A stretch of 64,000 nt of DNA from Spirometra erinaceieuropaei (Eukaryota > Platyhelminthes > Cestoda > Diphyllobothriidea > Diphyllobothriidae). The position numbers and the translations under genes are program-made. The DNA lies in the NCBI GenBank assembly GCA_902702965.1, contig CACRXP010000560.1, forward strand, positions 256,195 to 320,194, written 5' to 3'. Every line of letters begins with the position of its first letter. The first letter of the stretch is position 1. Under the pieces are notes generated by a model. That model saw only the letters and a program-made list of their open reading frames with translations. It did not search any database and was not told where the DNA came from. This document shows positions 47,871-58,679 of this stretch, in pieces.

Positions 47871-49430
47871 AAATTGTGCAGTATATATCTTAGCATATGC
47901 CTACTAGTTAGCATATTAACATTTTTCAGGGACAATTTTGTAGAAAGGAAACCAATCATTGCCTGTGGGCGTTATTACTGCATTAGTGGTGCAGGGAGTC
48001 ATATGGCCTTGCAACTTTGATTTTTGAAATTAATATAATGCCTGGTTTTCCAAGAATAATCTGCGTGCCTTCAGATTGCTTTATGTGGTTCGCAAGGGGA
48101 CAAAAATCATTGCCCAAATGCCACGTGTTTCGATTACTAAACTCCCCACGCTTGGATTATATTCCTAGTAGAGGAGAACAAACACAGGTTTACGCCAACG
48201 TAGTCTACGATAGCTGCTAGGATGTCAAACCGTCCGTAAACAAGGTAACACGGGATGTCACACAAATTCACAAACATTAGAGTATTAATATCCTTTTAAA
48301 ACATATTTTGTCCGTGAAAAGAATATGTTCTGGAATAGGTTAAGCAGAAAATTAAAATTTGGCGCATTTCCCATGTCTATTATTGACGATTTTAATTTAT
48401 ATCACAAGGCGTCATGAGATAGGTCTCATTATATACAGTTTCCACTCGTAAATTAGAAAATTTAGCTTAAGAAAGGTAATTACATTTGGCCCTTATTCGT
48501 GCAAGCTATTTAAGAGGTCATTGGTTGACTATTATGCTCGAGTGGACATTTAAAGTTATGAATGGAAGAGGTGAGTATGCATTGTTCTTCTTCAAGCTGG
48601 GTGTTCATCGGATCGAGATGCCGGTGGCCATTTGTCGAAAACAACATAGATACTGTTAATTTGCAGCTGCAATTATGAGTCACATGCCCCTGCGTGTTGA
48701 TCGGCTTCATTGTTCTAAATATATGCCCTCCAACCTGCTGCTTTTTGCTATGTGAAACTGCATTTACATCTCGCCTAATGTACTCTAATATTTATCAACT
48801 TTGGTACTTAATCATTTTTTGCAAGTAATTTATTTTCTATTAGCTTCCAAGTTTAGTTTTTGGTTTTGGAGGTTTGTATTCTTTTGTGGCCCAAAATTGC
48901 CCATTTGATTTTCCATATTTCACTTGCATTTTCAGGCATTCTTTTGTGCATTTCTCCTAGATGTTCGCCGTACTAATCAGATCTTTCATTTTTGCTTTGT
49001 AAGGCACTTTCCAAAAAGTCAACGGACTGAAACATTAGTCATCTTTACGAACCACATCGCGTCCAAATGCGAGACTTTCCCTTTTTATCAAGTGCACAGC
49101 AAAGTTTTGGCATGGTGTACCCCTGTTCACATTCTCGTAATTCCTTTCGCTTAGACTGTCAAATATATATTTTACTCTTACCCCGTTCCAGGCCTCTCGA
49201 AATAGCTTTGGAGCAGGGTGTATTTCCTAATGTTTTTGCAATGTTCTGCAAAACGCCTGTGGGAATCACTTTTGATTTCGGGAGGTTTTCGGGAGGTTCG
49301 CTTGAGCGCACATTATCATGCGTGCAGCCCTTGAGAGTCAGTGGGCACTTCGGTTTCCGGTGGTTGAGTGGCATCGTCGTTTACATGCGCAGTACTCCTG
49401 TCATGGTTGTTTGAGCAGGACAATACTAGT
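47870..49430 (-). repeat. R1 family copy, minus orientation
   Basis: The reverse complement contains module a (CGAAATAGCTTTGGAGCAGG region, 49195-49220) and module b (48500-48720). The order mirrors the plus-strand copy at 24.5-26.1 kb. Confidence 0.75.
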
Positions 49431-49857
49431 CACTTTAACAGTTTACGCATATGTTGCACATATTCGGAATGAAGGTTTAGAACCTCTCAGTTTTCCCACT
49501 TAAGTGACTCTCCCTCACACCCGAACCTTCATAAGGCGCAAAAAAAGCGAAAAAACCAGACGAATTTTTAATTATTGTCTCACGTCGAGGACCATTTGAT
49601 ATTTTGAAACATAGTTATATCTTTGGACTGTTTTAGAGTTGCGAAAATTCCCTTTGTAAAATTCAAAAGGCAATTTGGTGAGCATACGTCTGCATTCGAT
49701 AAGTTCTCTTAAGGTCTGTACATTTATATGGCTATTGAAGTAATGAATTAAAAGATACGGGCAAACAGATAATAAAGCTAAAACTCGGGTTTGGAAACGA
49801 GAGGAGAGGGGAGAGGAGAAAGAGAGGAAGAGTGACAGTGAAACACCCCAATTCCAG

Positions 49858-50441
49858 TCATCGCCAGGGAGAAGGTGGGTCCCGGCGCCGGTAATTGCAT
49901 GCGGTCGGCTGGTTTGGTGGCTTCGACCCATGACAATTGTGGGGCCTGTATGAAGTTCTTCTGTGCGCATAGGGCCGGTCTTCGCAGCCTGATTGCAGCC
50001 GCCCTGCTGTAGCCAACAAGCGCTGCCCAAACAATTTTGGATAGCTTGTTGGGACCTTGTAAATCACTCTGAAGGACTCTCTGGCGTCTACACGGTGGTC
50101 TGTGTCTACCATGTGTGCGAGGATCGACCTGTTGATGTTCCTTATTAGTCCCTTTCTTAACCATGTTGGGCGATGTTCTTTTATTCTTTTGGATAAACGC
50201 CGGCTCGTGCGACCAGTATATTCTGCCCCACAGGAGCAGTTGAAGGGGTAAATACACATAGAGGTGGTCAGAGCTGGTAGTTTGTCCTTGCCCTCTCCGT
50301 ACAGGATGGGACTGGTGGAGAACAGTACACGGATGTCAGCTGCCGGAAAGGTCTGTGATACAGCTTGAGTTAGGCGTCCTCTTAAAAGTTCATTTAATGC
50401 ATCCCTTTGAAATGGGACCCTGATGAAGAGCCTTTTGAATA
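49858..50441 (-). pseudogene. PLE-C: GIY-YIG endonuclease region of a second Penelope-like lineage
   Basis: From 50441 the minus strand is open through the thumb-like LFIRVPFQRDALNELL, then FPAADIRVLFSTSPILYGEGK. The GIY-YIG core MCIYPFNCSCGAEYTGRTSRRLSKRIKEH follows, with HMVDTDHRV after it. Near 50005 a one-base shift moves the homologous tail (IRLRRPALCAQKNFIQAPQLSW) into the next frame. The core differs clearly from PLE-A, D and E, so this is another lineage. No catalytic RT core is found upstream; the fragment is 5'-truncated. Confidence 0.8.
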
Positions 50442-50861
50442 GTTACCTCTGTTTTGCATTAGTCAAATTAATTTGATTTCCCATAGTGTCCTTTTTCTGA
50501 GCTCTCCATTCGCATACGCATCTTCGTATTTGCATATATATTGGTCTATTGTAGTCCTTGCACACTGATTTTTCCCTTCTTTTTTATTTCAAGTTCAATA
50601 ATGAACACCGTGGAAAAACATTTTTGAAGGAAGTAACATCTGGCGCAAATATCGCAACTCATTCACCGGAGGTTCTTCAGGATGTTGATAGTCGCAGCCT
50701 TCAACCATTGAGTATCGCCTGTGATGCTTTGGTGTTATCTGTTTTGCGTACTCACTTATAATCCCTATGAGAAGAGGCCTTTAAGATAAGAATTTTACAA
50801 TAATACCTTCAAAACAAATCGTTTTTCACTCCGAATCATTTATACCAGACGTCTACAAAGA

Positions 50862-50875
50862 GAGAGAGAGAGAGT
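50862..50875. repeat. (AG)n microsatellite
   Basis: Seven or so consecutive AG dinucleotides. Confidence 0.9.
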
Positions 50876-51024
50876 ATAGGAGTGGTTATGCCGTAAACGC
50901 TGGACTCTATTGTCCAAGCGGTTTATGAGAATGTGATGTCTGCTGGTCGAGTGGAACAGGATGAAAAGCTGACGGGCTTTATCTTTCCACCCTTAAAGGC
51001 GTCATTTCGCAATGCCATTCTGCC

Positions 51025-51295
51025 TATATTACTAGCCATTGTTCTGCTGTTGATGGGGCTCTAGAGTGAACCCCATGGCACAGATGTACGAGTATGCTTC
51101 GAAAAGCGGTTTGTCAGCGTCGTTTTTCCGCCGTGGCAGTTGCAGCGCAGGTCCACTACTATTATAAAAGAAGTAACACGCAAGTCACCATGCCTGCTGT
51201 CATCCTGTCGTGGAGCGCATCTTGGACTTCGTCTGTCACGACGCTTCAACTGTCATCTATTGACCGAATGAGGTACGATAGGGGAGTGTAGATCT
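51025..51295 (-). repeat. Interspersed repeat R3, arm 2
   Basis: Reverse complement of 28240-28545. It sits directly beside the right arm of the 2.5 kb inverted repeat. Confidence 0.7.
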
Positions 51296-53830
51296 CTTCT
51301 GCCCTATTACCTTCAAGCGACGTTCTAAGATTGTCAATGCACAAGGCGGTAACGTCATTCATACTTAAATACTGCGAAATCTTTTAATCGTCTACCCCTT
51401 TCGGCTATGACATGTACGGTAGCGAACACCTAAATCATACAGAATATACAGTAGAGTAGGCATGTTAGAAGAGACCTAGTAGTTAGTATATTCTCACTGT
51501 TAAGAGGCCTTTTCACAGAAAGACAGGAGACTCTCTGAAGGTCAAATCGAAGAATTGCCTGTGGGCGTTTTTGAAGCCTGATTTCGCACGTATTTGCAAC
51601 TCTGACGGTCTTAAATCAATTAAACGTCCTGTCGCCTTGCTTCATGCTGTCACCGTGTAGAAGAGATCGGTTCCAATGTGTCACAGGTTGTGTCTGGAAA
51701 AATCTTAAGCCCAAATTATTTCCCCCTCATAGAAAAACACGCGTGGATGCGCATAGTCTACGATAACTGTTAGGATAGTAGACAGCGCGACAACAAGGTA
51801 AGCCTCAATGTCGCACACATTTATAAATATTAGAATGATAAATATTTTTAAGCACATTGTGCATGCAAGATGGTGTTCATTTAAATAGACTCAGCGCGAA
51901 ATTAAAATGCACTAACATTTTCATTTCTCCATACTAATGGTTTCAATGCAAATCATCATGCTTCTTGATTTGGATCACAGAATTTACAGTTACCGCTCGC
52001 AAATCAGGAAATTTCGCCTCAGCGCTGTGCCATAAGTTTGCCTTTGTTCGCGCGGATGATTTAGCAGACCAGACCCGGTGTGATCAAGGGAACGTTTTGC
52101 AGAAGGCCTAGAAGAACCGACTGTACATCGCTTTTCGTGAATCTAGGGATTCCGCAGATCCAGGAACAGGCGGTCAGCGTACCTAGGAGGACGGAAAGCA
52201 TATGGTATTTGCTGTTTAAGATGGAAATGTGTACCGTTACTTCGCAGCGACAACGATGTGTGCCATACTCCGAGATACCATACGGGTGCAGTGCCCTCTT
52301 CTAAATGTATACATTCCACTACCGCGGTTACCCACCATACAAATGTAAATCGATCGCATGCCCCTTATAAAGTTCTCAATACCAATTAACCAGTCAGAAA
52401 TCCAAGTCTTGTCTTTGGTATAGGTTGCAACTATGAACCTGATGTCACTTCCGACCTCCAAAAAACATAGGGCCGATTTTATGTTATCATTTAGAAACTT
52501 TTGAGTGAAATTAGCGTGTATGGGGAGATAATTTTCTGAAGTTGGCCAGCTTTAACATTTTGGGAAGTTCTTTTACACAAACATGCGAACCGCCAACAAA
52601 TTAGATTTTCTTTCGACCCAATTAGACGTCGCTAAAACAAATCTTTGTCAAAAAGTGCATTTGCAAATATTTTTTTCATTTTCTTGCAAAATGCCATTGT
52701 GGTTTCAGGAGCGGAAGATCTGTGAGACTTCGCTCGAGCGTACATATTAGACTTGATTACTTTGTGTGTAGTCCGTGGAAATTAATGTTTGCCCGCACCC
52801 TGATCATGCGTGACCAAAAGCGACGAAATCAGACTAATTTTTAACTATTGCCTCATACCGAAGGATGATTAATTTCTTGAAAAATACAGTGCTTGACCAA
52901 TCTCATGAAATGATGGCCAAAATTGTGAAAAGCGTCTCTGACTTGGAGGAATTCATAAGGTGGCGTTGTAATATTAATTAGCATGTAGCATAATTCTATG
53001 GTATTTCGGACTTGTCGTGATGTCGCTTTTGAATGCACTTCTTTCAGACCTCCCGCAGTAACCGCACTCGGCTGCTTAAACAACATGTATTTTTCACACT
53101 GGTTTTCGATGATCTGATAAATTCAAATATATTTTATAGAAAGCATGTACAAAAATATGCTTCTTTACTAGTTTGTTAGAAAACTATAATCCAGAAACAA
53201 ATGATTTCCGTGTGGGGAAACGTTTCTTGACTAAATCCAACGACTATTGCCAATAAAAGCTAAGAGACGAGTACAAGGAAGCAAGATAGGGAGACAATCG
53301 TTTCTCCTTCTTCATTTTCTTCTTCTTCTTCTTCTTCTTCTTCAAAACAACGACTATTTTGACCTAGGTTTTATGCCTGCAGTCCGAATAAGGACGAGGT
53401 TTGATCACTTGCATATTCTGGGTCCTTATTTTTAATTTATCCTGCATAAGCACACTAGTCCGCTTTGTTAGTACAAGACATTACCATAGTAGCTGTTTTA
53501 ATCAAAGGAAATGACCCCAACTATAGAAGACTTCTTCACGATGCGTACCGTTGATGCTCTGGGCGTACATTTCGTGTTATCAGCACGGCAACAACAAAAT
53601 CACTCAAAACACAAAACAGCATATTTGCAATGTCCAAAGTTCGAAGTGTCTTACTATTATCTAACGTGTTGCGTAAGAGGAGCAGGTGAAAGGCTAGGAA
53701 TCTAAAATAACACCTCATTGCGTTTTCGTTTCAACATGAGATGAGTCACGGAATTTTCGCGGAAATCAATTTTGAGAGTGGGAAGACGTATGCGCCCTAA
53801 CGGTCTCCGAGACACTAGCGACTGACTTTT
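51296..53830 (-). repeat. Right arm of the roughly 2.5 kb inverted repeat (R1 family)
   Basis: Inverted partner of 30085-32672, with small indels. A (TTC)n run at 53320-53343 is an expansion inside this arm: the other arm has only a short GGAGAAGACG at that place. Confidence 0.85.
53320..53343. repeat. (TTC)n microsatellite
   Basis: About eight TTC repeats inside the right inverted arm. Confidence 0.95.
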
Positions 53831-55400
53831 CTGAGTCTTCTTCTGGCATATTTGTCTATGTCGCGAAAACAATTAATTCATTAAAATTCAATTTAAGACG
53901 CAAGATTACAAGTGAAGAAAGTAGGTGGCGGTCAAGGATGCGTGATCAACTTAAACCACGCACAATTAGTTCGTTTCTTCTAATGTCAGAATGGAGCTGT
54001 GAGTACTAGTTTGTTCTATACACAGGGCAGGTTGCCGTAGGTTGGTTGTTTGCTTGCAACAGAGACAAGCGTCTGTTCACAGAGATTGTCAGTCACGGTG
54101 TTTTGTTTACGCGAGAGTGAGTGTCTGGGTCAGCAGGAGGGGATGATTGGCTGAGTGTTGGTTGTGTGGTTAAACAACTTAGGGGATGAATAGGGGGGGA
54201 CGCATACTCACAATGCCTCACGGGTATCAAGCCAGAGCGTTCGACGCGCGTGAGATGATGAGGACAGCGGACAGCCACTGGATTTGGCCAGGAGGTGTCC
54301 CAGTTCCAGCCGGCGGGGTTGGCCGTGTGTCAACAGCTGTCGCGTCGATTATTCGACAAAAGGGAGCCTGAGAAAAAAGGGGAACTCTAGCGGCTGCTAC
54401 AAATATGCGTGAAGAGAAGTGGGCGGATCAGTTAAGGGTAAAATAAATTAAAAATGAGATGGACTAGGAAACTGTACAGGTATATGAGCGTTACCAAGAG
54501 ACCGATTGTAGCTGCGCCGAATGCGGATTAGGACTGAAAGATCTCCGCACCAAGACGCTTGACGGCGAAGAATTTGCAGCAAACATTTGGCACCCACACG
54601 CCGAGTCACAGATGATAGGTTAGAATGGGACCCACAGTTGGGAGACCTGAATCAATTTTTTTGATGGACGTGCTTGTGGCAATTATCAAATGCTCTGTTC
54701 TGACCGAATTAAAAATACCACTATCGAGGTCAGTCAAAATGAGACCTCGTCGAGCCAGATGGATAAAGATTGCTCACAGTCTTCTAGCTAAAACGTGGTA
54801 TTAGGGAGCTCGGATTCATGATAGTGATTTGCTAATTTATTAAGCCCGTAAATGGAAAGTGGTAAGTGTTCGCGGACTTGCGGAGATAATCCAATTGCAT
54901 TCATTTCATCCGTCAGCTCCCCTGTTTTAAAGAAAATTATATTTGAGAAGGGCATAACTTAGTTTGACTTGGTGATGGCTTATTCCTAAAGTTTTTCCTA
55001 ACGCATAGGGGCTGCGCTTGATCCAGTCAAAGGAGGGATATCAAGACCACGAAACCCTTCCCATAGGTCTTCGCCTTTGAACTCCCTAGTTGTTTACAAG
55101 AAACTGAAAAATCTCAAATCTGGCAAAGGTAGCATAAAGGTAACAAATAATCGTAAAAGAGTCAACTCTGTACAGATAAAAAAACTGTCTCGAGTGTTAG
55201 TGGTACGAGCAGCAGTACAGTGGTCCTTTCGAGTGCAGGGAAATAAATAATAGCCCCAGTGACAACAGTTGCATAGGTGCATGACAGTAAGCGTAGGCTA
55301 TGGGTTGAACGAAATAAGAAAATCAATTAAAAATGTTACTGAAATATAGCAAGTGGTATTTTAACAACGGTATTTGTCAAGATTACAGAGGTCTGGTGGA
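53830..55400. other. Unassigned; GC-richer block at about 54000-54380
   Basis: The GC-rich block has no convincing frame or RNA gene. The rest is AT-rich. Confidence 0.4.
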
Positions 55401-55403
55401 AAT

Positions 55404-55690
55404 TTAGTGGACACTGCTATAAAAATTCAGCTTCCTCTTAAAGATCTCGACGGAAGCAGACATAACTGCATCCGCAGGCAGAGAGTTCCATGATTCGAGC
55501 ACTCTGTTAGAAAAGAGGAAATTCCGTGTATCTAACCTGGCCCCGGTCACAAGTAGTTTGAATGGATGACCTCGTAGTATTTGTGGTGGTTGTTAACTCG
55601 AAGAAGTTCCCTGGTACGAGGCCGCAGTCCTGACCGCGTGTGATACGGAAGGTTTGTATCAGCTCACCCCTTAATAAAAAGTTGGGTCAA
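55404..55690 (-). pseudogene. C-terminal tail of a CR1/Jockey-like LINE reverse transcriptase
   Basis: The minus strand reads LRGELIQTFRITRGQDCGL and NFFELTTTTNT. After a one-base shift it continues GHPFKLLVTGARLDTRNFLF and NRVLESWNSLPADAVMSASV, then a short basic end and TAA at 55404-55406. The pattern (RGxLIxTFRI, RGHxxKL, ARLDxRxxFFxxRVxxxWNxLPxxVV) is the standard tail of CR1-type LINE polymerases. It is a distinct element from the 12-18 kb LINE. Its upstream part runs toward the gap at 55749. Confidence 0.75.
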
Positions 55691-55748
55691 GTTACCCGCC
55701 CGGCCTGACGGTACTCCACACTCTTTTCCGAATTAATAACTTCCATTA

Positions 55749-55795
55749 NNNNNNNNNNNNNNNNNNNNNNNNNNNNNNNNNNNNNNNNNNNNNNN
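55749..55795. other. Assembly gap (47 N)
   Basis: Run of N upstream of the CR1-like fragment. Confidence 0.99.
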
Positions 55796-56246
55796 TAGGC
55801 TCTGTCTAGTGGTCACACCCGGGTAATCGCTTCGACCGGTGTCCGCGTGTGCATCGCTACACACGGTGATTCAGCCTCTTTTGGTCTTTCGTGCCTTCTC
55901 CCCACACTTCTCCTCCGTCCTTTATTCTCTCTACTCCGTACTCTACTCTGCTGTTTTACGCCACGGTCAGAAGGCCTACGGCGATAACGGCAGCAGTTAC
56001 GTGGGTGACCCAGGCCACTGGACGTTCTATCACTAAAGCCCGTGGCCCATAGTGGAGTGCAGTTTTTGTCTGGTGCAACAGAGCAGCCCCAGTTTGCGAG
56101 AGCACTGCTTCCCGGCGAGAGGAAGGGGGTAAAATATACGCCCTAAACAAAGCTGGATTCAAGACGTCTGCTCAGAGACCGTGACTCGCAGACTGCTTAC
56201 CATGCTGTCGGAACCATAACACACGACAAAGTACTCTAAGCAGTAT
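55796..56246. other. Unassigned GC-rich interval
   Basis: No recognised domain. Possibly part of a transposable element joined to the gap. Confidence 0.35.
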
Positions 56247-56437
56247 GATATTATCGAAAAAGACTAGGGAGACTGGATTGTCATTTCCGGCTTATTAGCC
56301 ATCGTCAGCCAGTCAAACCCAATCCCGAAGTGTGGAACAGCCGGGGCTTGAACTCGCGACCTGTTAGGTAGAAGCCCACGCCTCTAACCGCTGGGCCACG
56401 AGCCCGTTGCCCTGTCGGTGTACGATCGGGAATATAC
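56247..56437 (-). mobile_element. tRNA-derived SINE, copy 3
   Basis: Same family as the 22 kb copies. On the minus strand: GTGGCCCAGCGGTTAGAGGCG (A box) and GCGAGTTCAAGCCC (B box, one change). Confidence 0.8.
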
Positions 56438-56448
56438 AATGGTAGAAG

Positions 56449-56560
56449 CACTCACCGATCGTCCTTACGGAACTCATTCGTTCCGTTGTGCATTACGGGC
56501 TCTCTCTCGAGCCCAACCAGCAGCCGCACAGCGGCGCATGATATAGGCATAATGCTATTA
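56449..56560 (+). repeat. Left inverted arm flanking SINE copy 4
   Basis: CTTACGGAACTCATTCGTTC and GGCTCTCTCTCGAGCCCAACC recur inverted at 56750-56863. The outer sequence resembles the arms at 22.6 and 22.9 kb. Confidence 0.85.
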
Positions 56561-56566
56561 CCATCG

Positions 56567-56770
56567 TATATTCCCGATCGAAACCGACAGGGCATCGGGC
56601 TCGTGGCCCAGCGTTTAGAGGCGTGGACTTCTACCTTACAGGTCGCGAGTTCGAACCTCGGCTGTTTCACATTTCGGGGTCGAGTATGACTGGCTGACGA
56701 CGTCTAATAAACCAGAAATGGCCATTCCAGCCTCCCTTGTCTTTGTCGGTAATAGCATTCTGCCTATATC
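56567..56770 (+). mobile_element. tRNA-derived SINE, copy 4
   Basis: A box GTGGCCCAGCGTTTAGAGGCG (56603-56623) and B box GAGTTCGAACCTC (56647-56659). The body ends TTTGTCGGTAATAGCATTCT. It is oriented opposite to copy 3 and enclosed by inverted arms of about 110 bp. Confidence 0.85.
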
Positions 56771-56863
56771 ATGCGCCGTTGTGCGGCTGTTGGTTGGGCT
56801 CGAGAGAGAGCCCGTAAAGCACAACGGAACGAGTGAGTTCCGTAAGAACGATCGGTGAGCGCC
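56750..56863 (-). repeat. Right inverted arm flanking SINE copy 4
   Basis: Reverse complement of 56449-56560 with few differences. It ends GATCGGTGAGCGCCC. Confidence 0.85.
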
Positions 56864-57049
56864 CTCTAACATTACATACTCTGTTGCCTCTGCAACAAAT
56901 AGGCCTATATCAGTAATTGTAGACACGGTCACCACAGCTTGCAGTGGTGCAGATGCAATAGACAAAAAAGAGGGTCTAAATGGCTTACGGTACGCGTTAT
57001 TATGCTAGCGCAGAGGCCGTACGTGCTCATAACTACTGCCAAACACACG

Positions 57050-57446
57050 TCGCCCAAAAGCTGCCATGCGCAATAGAGTCATGTAAACCAACGACCAGTT
57101 AAAGCCTGAAGAGCAATATGGAATAGTGTCTCGCATTCCGTGTCAAAATTGTCCGTGAAACTATACAGGACAGACTGGACGCATGCTCGTATCGCGCATA
57201 CACGAACACAAGCTGGCTGTACGAGGAGACGACGTATTATGACAAGTGGCCGCCCACACCTACGAAATGGGTCACGAGTTTAACTTCGTAGCCACCAAAA
57301 TAGTCGCCCACGCCGGAAACAAACCAGGCGGAGAATTGATTAAAGCCTGGGCCTCGGATGAGAACTCGGTCAATGGATTTATCGAGGTGGCGCGAGCGAA
57401 CAGAGTCCTGCGTAGTCACCTCCAGTCTTGCGCCGTCGGTCGATGA
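57050..57446 (+). pseudogene. PLE-D: GIY-YIG endonuclease region of a Penelope-like element
   Basis: One plus-strand frame runs from about 57057 to the TGA at 57444-57446, broken by three in-frame stops. It reads RRPKAAMRNRVM (thumb), QYGIVSRIPCQNC...NYTGQTGR (GIY-YIG core), RIHEHKLAVRG, HTYEMGHEFNFVATKIV and ELIKAWASDENSVN (catalytic Glu and Asn). No frameshift is needed, so decay is recent relative to PLE-E. A hammerhead-like motif follows 48 bp downstream on the same strand, where ribozymes of such elements are expected. Confidence 0.85.
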
Positions 57447-57493
57447 TTGGCCTACATGGCTTATAACTGTCGCTTTTTCTGTTGCTACTTCTA

Positions 57494-57533
57494 CCTCTGA
57501 CGATGGACTTCTGTGCGAGACGGAAAGCTCAGG
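57494..57533 (+). ncRNA. Hammerhead-ribozyme-like motif downstream of PLE-D
   Basis: Stem I CCT (57494-57496) pairs with AGG (57531-57533). The core CTGACGA (57497-57503) fits CUGANGA. GAA (57523-57525) is followed by the palindromic stem III AGCT (57526-57529) and the cleavage C at 57530. Stem II (GGACTT...GAGACG) has lost about two pairs. Minimal, self-complementary stem III is known from small PLE-associated hammerheads that work as dimers. Confidence 0.6.
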
Positions 57534-57559
57534 ACAATAAACAAAGTGTTCCGGTGCTC

Positions 57560-58610
57560 GACTCTTCTTCTTCACTTATGCATACACCTGGAAACGCCAT
57601 ACATGTCCGTGGCACACCTTAGATGAAGGTACTTCTTGCAATCTCAGTAGACTGGCGTATGGGAGAGGGAAGATAGATTGAGACCGACACTAGGTAATCC
57701 ATCCTCACGACTCATCAACTTATTTCTCTCGAATGGTGAATCTGGTATGCTTGGACGGTTCACGAAGAGCTGCTATTCATGAACTGGATGGTCATTAATT
57801 CGGTCCGTCTCAGGATTGAGTGTTAGACTGCAGAGTGGCCTTATGGCATCTTCACTACCATAGGATCAAAGCCGTTCTCATGAAACGCTGTGAAAATAAG
57901 TTATGTCCGGCACGCGCAGATGGTCTACCTAGTTTTGTTGTCCCCCTGCAACCACGCCCAGCACCGATCGTCTTGATATTGTCTTGACGGTCGATCAAGG
58001 TGCGCAGGAGAAGAAGTAGAGGGTGCGATAGATGCTGCGACAGCCCACAACCACTATAAGCTAATTCGCATGCACGTCACCGGTGCTTCGTCCTCTCTGT
58101 GGAGCATGAGTTAGACGGAACTGTTATACTGCTTTCAGTCCTTCAGGACTGATAAACGTCAGATAGTACTTTCTACCTTAGTATTTAGCCCGTGCTTCCT
58201 AATGCAAACCAAATTCGGACGGTGCATTTTGCCGCGAAATTGCGTGTTTATGTAATCCTCCTTGGGTACTGTTCACTGGCAGTCTGCGCAACTAAAACCA
58301 AGGAAGACCAAAATATAACCTGAGATTGTCCCCTCCAACGCTGTCCGCAGATCATTTGTCGAAATGGTTTTCGCTCCCTGTGAACGGTTGAGCGAATCCT
58401 GCATCGTTCTTTCTCACTTGTAGATGTTCGAAGACAGTGCTAACCTCTGGGTCGAAGACTATGACCTTTAACCCGAGACAGACCATACGGATGCTCCAAA
58501 CGGCTCTTTGGATCCCCATCCAAGCACCAGTTGGAACTGCGCGTCTTCCAAGGGTACATTCATCTTGCTTCACTGAGCCCTCCAATTACTTTTGACTGAT
58601 TGGTATTTGA
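57560..58610. other. No assignable feature
   Basis: Mixed composition; short frames only. Confidence 0.4.
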
Positions 58611-58618
58611 AAAGTCAA

Positions 58619-58660
58619 ATTGGCGAACACGTGTTTTCAGTAACTCTTCATCAGGCCAAA
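58619..58660 (-). ncRNA. Small hammerhead ribozyme motif, all core positions conserved
   Basis: On the minus strand: stem I TTGGC (58659-58655), core CTGATGA (58654-58648), a short stem II AGAGTTACT (58647-58639, two strong pairs), GAA (58638-58636) and stem III AACACGTGTT (58635-58626, a perfect palindrome). The cleavage C is at 58625 and the complementary stem I GCCAA at 58624-58620. Every invariant position of the hammerhead core is present. The palindromic stem III can close with a four-base loop or pair between two molecules. Short stem II may lower activity. Confidence 0.75.
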
Positions 58661-58679
58661 ACGGTTACAATGAAGTTTA

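Noticed and set aside
49655..49720. Possible hammerhead downstream of PLE-C (CTTAAGA, GAATGC, TCACC on the minus strand)
   Set aside because: The core CTGATGA is not recognisable and stem I does not pair.
57237..57575. 112-codon minus-strand frame
   Set aside because: Antisense shadow of the PLE-D endonuclease region.
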